64,000 nucleotides of DNA from JBQTKD01 sp963703165 (GCA_963703165.1 OY969798.1:3410001-3474000), one strand, 5' to 3'; positions 52,425 through 61,616 are shown, numbered from the stretch's first letter. Notes: a model not told the origin generated them from the sequence alone. Translations and numbers: made by a program.

Positions 52425-54086
52425 TCAGTCAGTTCCGATGACGAACTTGGTCTCGTCGGGCTCCCAGCCCGACGAGGATCCGTCGGGCTTGGAGACGGTG
52501 TTCGCGTTGGCGTACTTGTACATGAACTCCCGGCCCTGGCCCTGATCCTTGCTCCAGGTCTGGTTGTCGTAACTGCCGCCACGTTCGGCCGCGTTGTAGC
52601 TGAACTTCTGGTCCAGCGAGGCGTCTGTCTTCCACACGGAGCCGTTGTTCAGCGCCGCCATCAGCCGCTCCCGGGTGAGGTTGGGACCGACCTGCTTGGC
52701 GGCCTGGGCGAACAGGTTCACCCCGACGTAGGCCGCCTGAACGATGTGGTGATTCATGCCGACGTTGGTCCGGGCGTACTTGTTCATGGTGGCCATGTAT
52801 TCCGGCCCCCACAGCTTGTACGTGGTGTTGTTCCAGTACCGACCCGCGGGCCAGTCACCGATGAACGAGCCGAGTGCCTCGGCCACCAGGTGATTACCGC
52901 TGACGCCCTTGGGCGGGTAGTAGTGCTGCTGCGCGGCTTCCACCATGAACTTGATCAGCGTCGCCGCGTTGATGACGTAGTGGACGATGTGCTCGGGGTT
53001 GGCCGCACGCATCGCGAGCACCTGGCTGGACATCGACGTCTCCGAGATGGCGACGTCGACCTTCTTGACCAGCTTGGCGCCGGAGGCGTCGAGGATCTTC
53101 GAGACCTGGTTGCAAGCCAGCTGCATCTCCGGTGACGTCAGGCACAGCAGGCCGTAGGTCTTCGGCTTGATGACGTCCCGGACCCAGTTCGCCCCGGTCA
53201 TCGCCTCGTGGATCATCGACATGTGAGTGGGGAACATGTACGGGTCCTGCCACTCGGTCTGGCTGTAGGCCCACGACCCGACGTAGGGCAGCTTGTGCTG
53301 CTTCAGGTCGTCGTGCAGTGACGCCGTCGCCCAGTCGATCGCGCTGATCAGCGAGAAGATCTTGTCCTGCGCCACGAGCTTCTTCAGGCAGGCCTTCGCG
53401 CGGGACACCTCGCCGGGGCCGTCGTCGCAGTCGGTGATGCTCAGCCGCCGCCCGAGCACGCCGCCGCGCTCGTTGATGGCCTGGATCGTGGCGAGGTTGC
53501 CACGCACGACCGGCTCGGTCACGAAGTTGGCCAGGGCCATGCCGTGCATGCTGATCGAGCCCAGCTTGATCGAGTTCCGGGTCACGCCCACATCGGTGGC
53601 GCCGTCGAGTCGCTCGTAGCGGCTGAGGTGCTCCTCCTTCTGCTGCTCGGACTCACTCACGCTCGGCGCAGCGGCTCGTGTTTCCACCTGAACGCCGGGG
53701 CTCGGAGCGATGGCCTGGACGCCGGGGCTCGGCTTGGCCTCGGCATCGACGCCGGCCTTCTTGGCCTCGGCGATCCGCTCGTCGGCCTCGGACAGCGCCT
53801 TCTTCAGCGCCTTCTTGCTCAGGCTGTCCAGTTCCGGGTCCTTGGAGACCTGGTTGGTCTGGGAGTCCAGGTACGCGGCCACCGCCTCGATCAGCTTCGC
53901 CGTCGTCTCTTGTTGCGCCGCCAACTCGGGGCTGGGTGCCGCCGCTGCCGGTGCTGCCTGCTGCGCGACGGGTCGGGTGCCCTCCGACCCGCATGCTGCG
54001 ACGACCAGCGCCACTCCGAGGATCAACGGGATCGAGGCTGCTGCTCGCCCAGGGTTCTGCATCCTTCGCATCCAGCCGTCCTTCAC
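52425..54086 (-). CDS. LivJ-type solute-binding lipoprotein, copy S4
   Basis: A 553-residue lipoprotein. GTG 54086 overlaps the stop of the upstream membrane-protein gene by four bases; ATG 54071 or 54062 are alternatives. The signal ends VVAAC (Cys32). The extension (TAKLIEAVAAYLDSQTNQVSKDPELD, ALKKALSEADERIAEAKKAG) is followed by a doubled APSPGVQ/KPSPGVQ motif. Domain features are as in S1: TGVTR-like start VGVTRNSIKLGSISMHGMALA, AIDWATASLHDDLKQHKLPYVGSWAYSQTEWQ, CLTSPEMQLAC. It is the only copy coupled to another gene. Confidence 0.9.
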   Translation of the reverse strand: MKDGWMRRMQNPGRAAASIPLILGVALVVAACGSEGTRPVAQQAAPAAAAPSPELAAQQETTAKLIEAVAAYLDSQTNQVSKDPELDSLSKKALKKALSEADERIAEAKKAGVDAEAKPSPGVQAIAPSPGVQVETRAAAPSVSESEQQKEEHLSRYERLDGATDVGVTRNSIKLGSISMHGMALANFVTEPVVRGNLATIQAINERGGVLGRRLSITDCDDGPGEVSRAKACLKKLVAQDKIFSLISAIDWATASLHDDLKQHKLPYVGSWAYSQTEWQDPYMFPTHMSMIHEAMTGANWVRDVIKPKTYGLLCLTSPEMQLACNQVSKILDASGAKLVKKVDVAISETSMSSQVLAMRAANPEHIVHYVINAATLIKFMVEAAQQHYYPPKGVSGNHLVAEALGSFIGDWPAGRYWNNTTYKLWGPEYMATMNKYARTNVGMNHHIVQAAYVGVNLFAQAAKQVGPNLTRERLMAALNNGSVWKTDASLDQKFSYNAAERGGSYDNQTWSKDQGQGREFMYKYANANTVSKPDGSSSGWEPDETKFVIGTD

Positions 54087-54961
54087 TTGTTGCCGGCCAC
54101 TGGGGTGCCGGGATCTTTCGTTCGCGCGACGGCGTTCAGTTGTTCCAGTTGCGCTGCCATGGCATCGCGCAACATCTTCAGCTTCGCCTTGTCGGCCTTC
54201 GTGCCCTCGTGGTCGGCGAGACGTTGCTCCAATCGGCCCAGCAGGCGGGCCAACTTCTGCGCGGTGTCGTCGGCAACGGCGGCCGCTGCCTTCGCGGCCG
54301 CCGGGTCCACCGGAGCGGCCGGTTGCTCGACGCTCGTGGGCACGGCCGGTGACTTGTCCCCGCCCCCGGTCGTCACTGCGATCACCGGCGCGGCAATACC
54401 GAGCACGACGACGCCGACGGCGGCCGCCGCCAACCGCGGGGCGAACCGACGCGGCGCCGGCGGCGTCACCTCGGCCACCAGGGACGGCTCCAATGGGGAC
54501 TTGAACGCCAGGGAGAGCGCGGTCTCCGGATCGGCGACCCCGGCGGCCCGCAGCACGGCCTTCGTCTCGTCGGCGGAGAGCTTCTCCAGATGCGTCAGGA
54601 GGTAGGCGGCGCGGGCGGCCGGAACCATGCTGCCGAGGTGGTGCTCGGTCTCCCCGACGGGGTGGCCGACCTGACGGGAGGGGCGGGGGAGTCGGAACAG
54701 GGTCGGGATCGCGGTACGCCCGTTGCCGGCCCGCAGGACCTGGACGACGAGGGCGGTGCGCACGGCAGGGAGTTCGCTGGCCTGGGACAGGGCGGCGCCG
54801 AGCGCCTCCTGGGCAAGCGCCGCGCGCCGACGACGACCCAGGGCGGGGGCAAGCATGAGGAAGGCGAGGCGGCGGAGGCGGTCACTGTCGGCGGCAGTGG
54901 GCCAGGCTCGGTCGGGTCCGGTGGTGAGGCGCTCGGGTTTCGGGGGGTCGGTGGTGGGCAC
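54083..54961 (-). CDS. single-pass membrane protein with sigma-factor-like cytoplasmic part
   Basis: A 292-residue protein. Residues 28-61 (RLRRLAFLMLAPALGRRRRAALAQEALGAAL) resemble region 2 of SigE-type ECF sigma factors, and 113-152 (PAARAAYLLTHLEKLSADETKAVLRAAGVADPETAL) resemble region 4, but the promoter-recognition helix looks degenerate. A membrane helix follows (177-197), then an outside part with a long helix (221-280: AAKAAAAVADDTAQKLARLLGRLEQRLADHEG, AMAAQLEQLNAV). That helix is similar in character to the N-terminal extensions of the four lipoproteins. It is coupled to S4. Function unknown; a role in sensing is inferred. Confidence 0.6.
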   Translation of the reverse strand: MPTTDPPKPERLTTGPDRAWPTAADSDRLRRLAFLMLAPALGRRRRAALAQEALGAALSQASELPAVRTALVVQVLRAGNGRTAIPTLFRLPRPSRQVGHPVGETEHHLGSMVPAARAAYLLTHLEKLSADETKAVLRAAGVADPETALSLAFKSPLEPSLVAEVTPPAPRRFAPRLAAAAVGVVVLGIAAPVIAVTTGGGDKSPAVPTSVEQPAAPVDPAAAKAAAAVADDTAQKLARLLGRLEQRLADHEGTKADKAKLKMLRDAMAAQLEQLNAVARTKDPGTPVAGNK

Positions 54962-55069
54962 GGTGGTGCTCCGCTCTGTGGGGCAGGCCAGCGGATTCGC
55001 CCCGCCAGAAAACGGGCATGGCGGAGCGAATTGGACTGGTCATACCCATCCGAAGCGCGCTTACCTCCA

Positions 55070-55103
55070 ATGCCCGGGCAAAAGGAACATAAAGCCCGGG
55101 CAT
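55070..55103 (-). terminator. hairpin downstream of acyl-CoA dehydrogenase
   Basis: ATGCCCGGGC and GCCCGGGCAT pair perfectly around a 14-base A-rich loop. A second small hairpin, AGTGAGT-ACC-ACTCACT, lies at 55144-55160 next to the stop. Either could end transcription. The other bases in the 198-base gap show nothing I recognise. Confidence 0.55.
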
Positions 55104-55159
55104 AGGGCAGCGGTGCCGGAGAGCTACGTCACACGGACCGAGTAGTGAGTACCACTCAC

Positions 55160-56332
55160 TTACTTCAGGAGTGACCGCGCGATCACCACGCGCTGAATCT
55201 GGTTCGTGCCCTCGTAGATCTGGGTGATCTTGGCGTCGCGCATCATGCGCTCCACGGGGTAGTCCTTCACGTACCCATAGCCACCGAGCAGCTGGACGGC
55301 GTCGGTGGTCACCTTCATGGCGACGTCGGAGGCGTAGGCCTTGGCGGCGGCACCGAAGTACGTCAGGTCCTTGTCCTCGCGCTCGGACTTGCCGGCGGAT
55401 GCGTACACGAGCTGACGAGCGGCCTCCACCTGCATGGCCATGTCCGCGACCATGAACTGCAGGCCCTGGAACTCGGCGATGGCCTTGCCGAACTGCTTGC
55501 GCTCCTTCATGTAGCCGACCGCGAAGTCGAGCGCGCCCTGGGCGACGCCGAGTGCCTGCGCGCCGATGGTGATGCGGGTGTGGTCCAGGGTCCGCATCGC
55601 GGTGGTGAAGCCGGTGCCGACGTCGCCGATCATCCGGTCGGCCGGCAGGTACACGTCGTCGAAGTTCACGTTGCGCGTGGGGGAGCCCTTGATGCCGAGC
55701 TTGCGCTCCGGAGCGCCGAAGGAGACGCCGTTGTCGTTCTTCTCGACGACGAACGCGCTGATGCCGCCCCGGGTCTGCTTCGCCGGGTCGGTGACCGCGA
55801 AGACGGTGTACCACTCGGACTCGCCGGCATTGGTGATCCAGCACTTCGAGCCGTTGAGGCGCCAGCCGTCGCCGTCGGCGACCGCCTTGGTCTTCATGCC
55901 GCCGGCGTCGCTGCCCGCCTCGGGCTCGGACAGGCAGTAGGAGAACATCCCCTCGCCTGCGGCGAGCCGGGTCAGGTACTTGCGCTGCAGTTCCTCGGAA
56001 CCGGAGAGGATCAGCGGCAGTGAGCCGAGCTTGTTCACGCCGGGGATGAGCGAGGAGGACATGCAGACGCGTGCCACCTCCTCCACGATGATCACGGTCG
56101 CGAGCGCGTCGGCGCCCTCGCCGCCGAACTCCTCCGGGACGTGCGGAGCCGCGAAGCCGGCGGCGCGCAGGGCATCGAGCGCTTCCTTGGGGAAGCGGGA
56201 CTGGTCGTCGACGTCGTGGGCGTGCGGGGCGATCTGCTCCTCCGCGAGCGCGCGCACCGACGCACGCAGGTCCTCGTAGTCCTTCGGCAGCGTGCAGGCG
56301 TCGAAGTTCTTGTTGCCCTTGTAGCCGGCCAT
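55160..56332 (-). CDS. acyl-CoA dehydrogenase
   Basis: A 390-residue flavoenzyme. The N-terminal helices (YEDLRASVRALAEEQIAPHAHDVDD) and FSYCLSEPEAGSDAGGMKTKAV, CWITNAGESEWYTVFAVTD are standard. The last part (LGGYGYVKDYPVERMMRDAKITQIYEGTNQIQRVVIARSLLK) holds the catalytic Glu in YEGTNQIQR. It oxidises acyl-CoA to enoyl-CoA. Chain preference is unknown, but the IcmF neighbourhood suggests short branched or C4 substrates. A palindrome in its promoter suggests repression by a TetR-type protein. Confidence 0.93.
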   Translation of the reverse strand: MAGYKGNKNFDACTLPKDYEDLRASVRALAEEQIAPHAHDVDDQSRFPKEALDALRAAGFAAPHVPEEFGGEGADALATVIIVEEVARVCMSSSLIPGVNKLGSLPLILSGSEELQRKYLTRLAAGEGMFSYCLSEPEAGSDAGGMKTKAVADGDGWRLNGSKCWITNAGESEWYTVFAVTDPAKQTRGGISAFVVEKNDNGVSFGAPERKLGIKGSPTRNVNFDDVYLPADRMIGDVGTGFTTAMRTLDHTRITIGAQALGVAQGALDFAVGYMKERKQFGKAIAEFQGLQFMVADMAMQVEAARQLVYASAGKSEREDKDLTYFGAAAKAYASDVAMKVTTDAVQLLGGYGYVKDYPVERMMRDAKITQIYEGTNQIQRVVIARSLLK

Positions 56333-56361
56333 GTCAATGCTCCCCGGGGACCCGACGGTAA

Positions 56362-56377
56362 GTTACTGGCGAGTAAC
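56362..56377 (-). promoter_or_regulatory. TetR-type operator candidate before acyl-CoA dehydrogenase
   Basis: GTTACT-GGCG-AGTAAC is a perfect inverted repeat of six-base arms, about 30 bases before the ATG. On the minus strand a CATAAT -10-like sequence sits directly before it, so binding would block the promoter. No TetR gene is in the window. Confidence 0.6.
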
Positions 56378-56415
56378 CTATTATGCCCTGCCTAGGCGTA
56401 CGTGTGCCAGTCCTG

Positions 56416-57273
56416 CTAGTAAGTATGAAATCCCCGCCCGCTCTTCTTTCCGAGCAGGCCGGCGTCGACCATGCGCAGCAGCAGCGGGGGAGCGAAGTAC
56501 AGCGGCTCCTTGAACTCCTCGTACATGGAGTCCGCGATGTGCTTGATGGTGTCCAGGCCGATCAGGTCGGCGAGGGCGAGGGGGCCCATCGGGTGGGCGC
56601 AGCCCAGCACCATGCCGTTGTCGATGTGCTCGGCCGAGGCGAAGCCGGAGTCCATCATCCGGATCGCCGAGAGGATGTACGGGATCAGCAGCGCGTTGAC
56701 GATGAAGCCTGCGCGGTCCTGCGATCGGATGACCTGCTTGTGCAGGGTCGCCTCGGCGAACTCGGCCGCGCGCACCGCGGTCTCCGGTCCCGTCAGCAGC
56801 GAGCTGACCAGTTCCACGAGTTTCAACACCGGCACCGGGTTGAAGAAGTGGATGCCGATCACCATCTCGGGCCGGCTGGTCGCCATGCCCAACTTCATGA
56901 TCGGGATCGACGAGGTGTTGGAAGCCAGGATCGCGTCGCGGTTGCGGATCACCTTGTCCAGCGACGTGAAGATGTCGAGCTTGATCGCCTCGACCTCCGC
57001 GACGGCCTCCACGGCCAGGTCGACGTCGGCGAACTCACCGATGTCGTCGGTGAACTTCAACCGGCCCAACGTGGCCTCGTAGGCGTCGCCGTCCAGCTTG
57101 CCCTTGGTGAGCGCCCGGTCCAACGAACTGACGATCCGCTTGCGACCCGACGCCAGGGCGTCCGGGTTGACCTCGGTGACGATCACGTCGAGGCCGGCAC
57201 GCGCGCAGACCTCGGCGATGCCCGAGCCCATGAGGCCACAACCGACGACCCCTACTTTGCGGATCTCACTCAT
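56416..57273 (-). CDS. 3-hydroxybutyryl-CoA dehydrogenase
   Basis: A 285-residue NAD enzyme. The Rossmann motif VGVVGCGLMGSGIAEVCARAGLDV is at the start, the catalytic region is IGIHFFNPVPVLKLVELV, and the C-terminal dimer domain ends GLLGKKSGRGFHTY. It oxidises (S)-3-hydroxyacyl-CoA of C4 type. Its ATG overlaps the stop of icmF by four bases, so it is in that operon, before the acyl-CoA dehydrogenase. Confidence 0.95.
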   Translation of the reverse strand: MSEIRKVGVVGCGLMGSGIAEVCARAGLDVIVTEVNPDALASGRKRIVSSLDRALTKGKLDGDAYEATLGRLKFTDDIGEFADVDLAVEAVAEVEAIKLDIFTSLDKVIRNRDAILASNTSSIPIMKLGMATSRPEMVIGIHFFNPVPVLKLVELVSSLLTGPETAVRAAEFAEATLHKQVIRSQDRAGFIVNALLIPYILSAIRMMDSGFASAEHIDNGMVLGCAHPMGPLALADLIGLDTIKHIADSMYEEFKEPLYFAPPLLLRMVDAGLLGKKSGRGFHTY

Positions 57274-60200
57274 ACGTTCCTCCGGTACTGGCCGCCGACC
57301 TCGAAGAAGGCCTCAGTGATCTGGCCGAGCGAACAGACTCGGGCGGCATCCATCAGCACCGCGAACACATTCTCTCCCGTGATGGCCGCTTCCTGAAGAC
57401 GACGGATGGCCTGTTGTGCGTCCTGAGCGTTCCGCGCCTGGAAGTCGGCGAGGCGATCGAGCTGGCTCTGCTTCTCCTCCTCCGTCCCGCGGGCGAGGAG
57501 CAGCTTCACCGGTTCGCTGCCGCCCTCGTCCGGGAGGAAGGTGTTCACGCCGATGATCGGCAGGGTGCCGTCGTGCTTCTGCTGTTCGTAGAGCAGCGAC
57601 TCGTCCTGGATGCGGCCGCGCTGGTAGCCGGTCTCCATGGCACCGAGCACACCACCGCGTTCGGTGAGCTTGTCGAACTCAGCGAGCACGGCTTCCTCGA
57701 CCAGGTCGGTGAGCTCGTCGATGATGAACGCGCCCTGCAGGGGGTTCTCGTTCTTCGACAGCCCCCATTCCTGATTGATGATCAGCTGGATCGCCAGCGC
57801 ACGCCGCACGGACTCCGGCGACGGGGTGGTGACCGCCTCGTCGAAGGCGTTGGTGTGCAGCGAGTTGCAGTTGTCGTAGAGGGCGATCAGCGCCTGCAGC
57901 GTCGTGCGGATGTCGTTGAAGTCCATCTCCTGCGCGTGCAGGGAACGGCCCGACGTCTGCACGTGGTACTTCAGCTTCTGCGAGCGGTCGTTGGCGCCGT
58001 ACTTGTCGCGCATCGCGACCGACCAGATCCGCCGTGCCACCCGGCCGATGACCGAGTACTCCGGGTCCATGCCGTTGGAGAAGAAGAACGACAGGTTCGG
58101 CGCGAACGCGTTGATGTCCATGCCGCGTGCGAGGTACGACTCGACGTAGGTGAAGCCGTTGGACAGCGTGAAGGCGAGCTGGCTCAGCGGATTCGCCCCG
58201 GCCTCGGCGATGTGGTAGCCGGAGATGGAGACCGAGTAGAAGTTGCGGACCTGGTTCTGGATGAACCACTCCTGGATGTCGCCCATCATCTTCAGGCTGA
58301 ACTCGGTGGAGAACAGGCAGGTGTTCTGGCCTTGGTCCTCCTTGAGGATGTCCGCCTGCACGGTGCCGCGGACATTCGCCAGCACCCAGGCGCGCAGGTC
58401 GGTCGCCTCGTCGTCGGTGAGGTCGCGGCCGAGTTCCTTGCTCTTCTTCTCGATCTCGAAGTCCATGGCGGTGTTCAGGTAGAACGCCAGGATCGTGGGC
58501 GCCGGGCCATTGATCGTCATCGAGACCGAGGTGTTCGGCGCGGTGAGGTCGAAGCCGCCGTAGAGCACCTTCATGTCCTCGACGGTGGCGATCGAGACGC
58601 CGGAGGTGCCGACCTTGCCCCAGATGTCGGGCCGGATCGCGGGGTCGCGGCCGTAGAGGGTGACCGAGTCGAAGGCGGTCGACAGGCGGGTGGCCTCCGA
58701 GGATCCGGAGAGCAGGTGGAAGCGGCGGTTGGTGCGGAACGGGTCGCCCTCGCCGGCGAACATGCGGGCCGGGTCCTCGCCCTCCCGCTTGAACGGGAAA
58801 ACCCCTGCGGTGTAGGGGAATTCGCCGGGCAGATTCTCCTCGCGGATGAAACGGAGCGTCTCGCCGTCGTCGCCGTAGCGGGGCAGTGCCACGCGCGGGA
58901 TCCGGGTGCCGGACAGCGACTCGCGCCACAGGCTGTTGCGGATCTCCTTGTCGCGGATCGCCGTGATGTGTTCGTCGCCGGAGTAGGCCTCGACAACTGC
59001 GGGCCACCGCTCCAGAGCGGACCGGCTGTGCGCGGACAGTGCCGCGTCGGCCTCCCCGGCGAGGGTCTCGAGCAGCTCGGTCTCCCCGCCACGGCCCGCC
59101 ACCAGCTCCGCGCTCGCACGCAACTGCTGGCGCTGCCGGGCGGCGGCGACGTCGCGTTCGGTCTCGGCGTGGTACTCGCGGACGGCGTCGGCGATCTCGG
59201 CCAGGTAGCGGACCCGAGCCGGGGGGATGACCGTGGTCAGGTGACTCGACGCCTTGACGTCGACCTGCGGCAGGACGCCCGGGTCGAAGGTCATCCCGCG
59301 TTCGGTCAGCAGACCCTTGAGGTGTTGGTAGAGCGCGGTGACACCGTCGTCGTTGAACCGCGCCGCACTGGTGCCGAACACCGGCTGGTCGGCCCAGGCC
59401 GAGGAGGCCAGGGAGCGGTTGCGGGCGATCTGTCGGGCCACGTCACGACGGGCGTCCTCGGCGCCGCGGCGCTCGAACTTGTTGATCGCGACGACGTCGG
59501 CGTAGTCGAGCATGCCGATCTTCTCGAGCTGGCTGGCGGCGCCGAACTCGGGCGTCATCACGTACAGCGAGAGGTCCACGAACGGCACGATCGCGTCGTC
59601 GCCCTGGCCGATGCCGGGGGTCTCGACGATGACCAGGTCGTAGCCGGCGGCCTTGCAGGCGGCGATCACCTCGTGCAGGCACTCGGGGACCTCAGAGCCG
59701 GCACCGCGGGTGGCGAGGGAGCGGAAGTACACGCCGCCGCTGCCGGATCCGGTGGCCAGGCCGTTCATCCGGATGCGGTCACCGAGCAGTGCGCCACCGC
59801 CCTTGCGACGGGTCGGGTCCACCGCGATGACGGCGATCCGCAGCTTGTCCTGCTGGTCCAGGCGCAGTCGGCGGACCAGTTCGTCGGTGAGCGAGGACTT
59901 TCCGGAACCGCCGGTGCCGGTGATACCGAGAACCGGGACGGCGCGCGCGGCCGCGGCGTCGGTGATGGCGGACTGGATCGCCGCAGGCAGCCGGCCGGCC
60001 TCCAGCGCTGTGATGGCGCGGGCCAGGGTGTGGGTGTCGCCGGACAGCAGGCCCTCGGGACTCGAGGCCACCTCCGCGGCGAGGTCCACGTCGCAGGCGC
60101 GGATCATCTCGTTGATCATCCCGGCGAGACCGAGGCGCTGACCGTCGGCGGGGGAGAAGATCCGCACGCCGCGCGAGCGCAGCAGCTCGATCTCCTCGGC

Positions 60201-60521
60201 GACGATGACGCCACCGCCACCGCCGTAGACCTTCACGTGGCCTGCGCCGCGTTCGGCCAGAAGCTCGACCAGGTAGGAGAAGTACTCGACGTGCCCGCCC
60301 TGGTAGGAGCTGATGGCGACGCCCTGCACGTCCTCCTGGATCGCCGCGGTGACGACCTCGTCGACGCTGCGGTCGTGCCCGAGGTGGATCACCTCGGCGC
60401 CCTGCGTCTGCAGGATGCGCCGCATGATGTTGATCGACGCGTCGTGCCCGTCGAAGAGGCTCGCAGCCGTGACGAACCGAACCGGCCGCTCCGGTACATA
60501 CAGTGACGGGGCGTCAGTCAT
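57270..60521 (-). CDS. icmF: fused isobutyryl-CoA mutase (IcmF)
   Basis: A 1083-residue fusion. Residues 15-145 form the B12-binding domain (FDGHDASINIMRR, with His26 as cobalt ligand). A MeaB-type GTPase chaperone follows, with P-loop GTGGSGKSS (202-210), VIVETPGIGQGD and NKFERRG. The rest is the substrate TIM barrel (FPYTAGVFPFKREGEDPARMFAGEGDP, TSGVSIATVEDMKVLYGGFDLT). It interconverts isobutyryl-CoA and n-butyryl-CoA (or pivaloyl/isovaleryl in some forms). It joins branched-acyl and linear degradation with the genes after it. Its ATG overlaps the MarR stop. Confidence 0.96.
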   Translation of the reverse strand: MTDAPSLYVPERPVRFVTAASLFDGHDASINIMRRILQTQGAEVIHLGHDRSVDEVVTAAIQEDVQGVAISSYQGGHVEYFSYLVELLAERGAGHVKVYGGGGGVIVAEEIELLRSRGVRIFSPADGQRLGLAGMINEMIRACDVDLAAEVASSPEGLLSGDTHTLARAITALEAGRLPAAIQSAITDAAAARAVPVLGITGTGGSGKSSLTDELVRRLRLDQQDKLRIAVIAVDPTRRKGGGALLGDRIRMNGLATGSGSGGVYFRSLATRGAGSEVPECLHEVIAACKAAGYDLVIVETPGIGQGDDAIVPFVDLSLYVMTPEFGAASQLEKIGMLDYADVVAINKFERRGAEDARRDVARQIARNRSLASSAWADQPVFGTSAARFNDDGVTALYQHLKGLLTERGMTFDPGVLPQVDVKASSHLTTVIPPARVRYLAEIADAVREYHAETERDVAAARQRQQLRASAELVAGRGGETELLETLAGEADAALSAHSRSALERWPAVVEAYSGDEHITAIRDKEIRNSLWRESLSGTRIPRVALPRYGDDGETLRFIREENLPGEFPYTAGVFPFKREGEDPARMFAGEGDPFRTNRRFHLLSGSSEATRLSTAFDSVTLYGRDPAIRPDIWGKVGTSGVSIATVEDMKVLYGGFDLTAPNTSVSMTINGPAPTILAFYLNTAMDFEIEKKSKELGRDLTDDEATDLRAWVLANVRGTVQADILKEDQGQNTCLFSTEFSLKMMGDIQEWFIQNQVRNFYSVSISGYHIAEAGANPLSQLAFTLSNGFTYVESYLARGMDINAFAPNLSFFFSNGMDPEYSVIGRVARRIWSVAMRDKYGANDRSQKLKYHVQTSGRSLHAQEMDFNDIRTTLQALIALYDNCNSLHTNAFDEAVTTPSPESVRRALAIQLIINQEWGLSKNENPLQGAFIIDELTDLVEEAVLAEFDKLTERGGVLGAMETGYQRGRIQDESLLYEQQKHDGTLPIIGVNTFLPDEGGSEPVKLLLARGTEEEKQSQLDRLADFQARNAQDAQQAIRRLQEAAITGENVFAVLMDAARVCSLGQITEAFFEVGGQYRRNV

Positions 60522-61129
60522 GACCCTCGGACTCCTCGAAGTCGCGTAATGGTGCCGTGGTGGTGTTCGTGCTCGTTCTGATCGACAGTCTCGGCGTCGA
60601 AATCGCCACCGACGACTCGGATCGTGCGCAGCAGGGAGGTCAACGTGGCCGCCTCGTCGTCGTCGAGTGCGCCGAGCGCAAAGTCGACCTTGTTGAGCGC
60701 GGCCGTAGCCTCCTCCACCAGCTCGCGCCCCGTGGGTGTGAGCTCAGCGAGGATGCGGCGACGGTCCTCGACCGCCGGCCGCCGACGCACCAGGCCGCGG
60801 GCCTCGAGCCGGTCGACCGTGTTGGTGACCGAGGCGGGGTGGACCATCAGCCGCTCGCCGATCTTGCCCATGGGGAGTTCGCCGAGGCGGGTGAAGGCGA
60901 GCAGCCGCAGTGTCTCGAAGCTGGCGAAGGTGAGTTCGTACGGACGCAGGACCCGCTCGATCTCGGCGAGCAGCATCTGCTGGACACGCATCACCGACGT
61001 CACCGCCGCCATCCGGCCGGCCTGGTCGGGCCACTGCTCCTCCCAGCGCCGCTGTGCTTCGGCGATGGGATCGAACGGCAACTTGGGCACGTCACTCCAC
61101 ATTTGGACGGGCAATAGTTTGGCGTCCAA
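60518..61129 (-). CDS. MarR-family regulator of the icmF operon
   Basis: A 203-residue regulator. TTG 61129 has a GGGAGG site upstream; ATG 61102 (MWSDVPKLPFDPIAEAQRRWEEQ) is an alternative without one. The winged helix is LRLLAFTRLGELPMGKIGERLMVHPASVTNTVDRLEARGLVRRRPAVEDRRRILAELT. It is the first gene of an operon with icmF and hydroxybutyryl-CoA dehydrogenase and probably responds to an acyl-CoA. An inverted repeat covers its first codons. Confidence 0.9.
   Translation of the reverse strand: MDAKLLPVQMWSDVPKLPFDPIAEAQRRWEEQWPDQAGRMAAVTSVMRVQQMLLAEIERVLRPYELTFASFETLRLLAFTRLGELPMGKIGERLMVHPASVTNTVDRLEARGLVRRRPAVEDRRRILAELTPTGRELVEEATAALNKVDFALGALDDDEAATLTSLLRTIRVVGGDFDAETVDQNEHEHHHGTITRLRGVRGS
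61103..61129 (-). promoter_or_regulatory. inverted repeat at the MarR start
   Basis: TTGGACG and CGTCCAA are inverted around 13 bases, spanning both candidate start codons of the MarR gene. It may be the autoregulatory site if ATG 61102 is the real start. Confidence 0.4.
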
Positions 61130-61268
61130 GTAATTGTGCCTCCCGTGGGCCGTTCACGCAAACGTGCAGGTCACCGCAGCGGTCGGGGCGGGGATCATCC
61201 GAACGAATGATCCGGACCGACCTTTTGGACCATGTGCGGGTGTCCGGAATCGGCCCACTCTTCACCGC

Positions 61269-61616
61269 ATGACGACCTCGACGATTCAGTTCACCGGCAC
61301 CCGGGTGCTGCTCACCGGCCCGCTGACCACTGAGGCCCACCTCGACGCCATGCTCGACGCCGCCGACCGCCTCGAGCAGGCCGGCGCGATCGTGCTGCAC
61401 CTGCTCTCGCCCGAGCACCCCGCCAACGACCCGGACCTTTACGGCTTCGACGGCCCGATGTCGGCTCTCGACATCGAATCGGCCTGCGTGGAGGTCAGCG
61501 AACTGCTGGTCGTTCTGCCCGGCTGGGAGGACTCCGCGGACGTGATCGGCGACGTCTTCACCGCCGAATCCATCGGCGTCGGCTGGGTCGAGTTCGAGCG
61601 CCTGCCGTTGCGCTGA
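61269..61616 (+). CDS. DUF4406-like (nucleoside deoxyribosyltransferase-fold) protein
   Basis: A 115-residue protein starting at ATG 61269. The pattern TRVLLTGPLTTEAHLDAMLDAADRLEQAGAIVLHLLSP, then MSALDIESACVEVSELLVVLPGWEDSADVIGDVFTAESIGVGWVEF, matches DUF4406 and nucleoside 2-deoxyribosyltransferase-like proteins, with LPGWEDS as the most diagnostic piece. The catalytic Glu of true transferases is not clearly in place, so activity is uncertain. It is divergent from the MarR gene. Confidence 0.7.
   Translation: MTTSTIQFTGTRVLLTGPLTTEAHLDAMLDAADRLEQAGAIVLHLLSPEHPANDPDLYGFDGPMSALDIESACVEVSELLVVLPGWEDSADVIGDVFTAESIGVGWVEFERLPLR

Noticed and set aside
57414..60506. A 1030-codon open frame on the + strand across icmF
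   Set aside because: It is exactly antisense to icmF, has low-complexity R/G/A/V-rich translation and no family motifs; GC-rich codon bias keeps such frames open.
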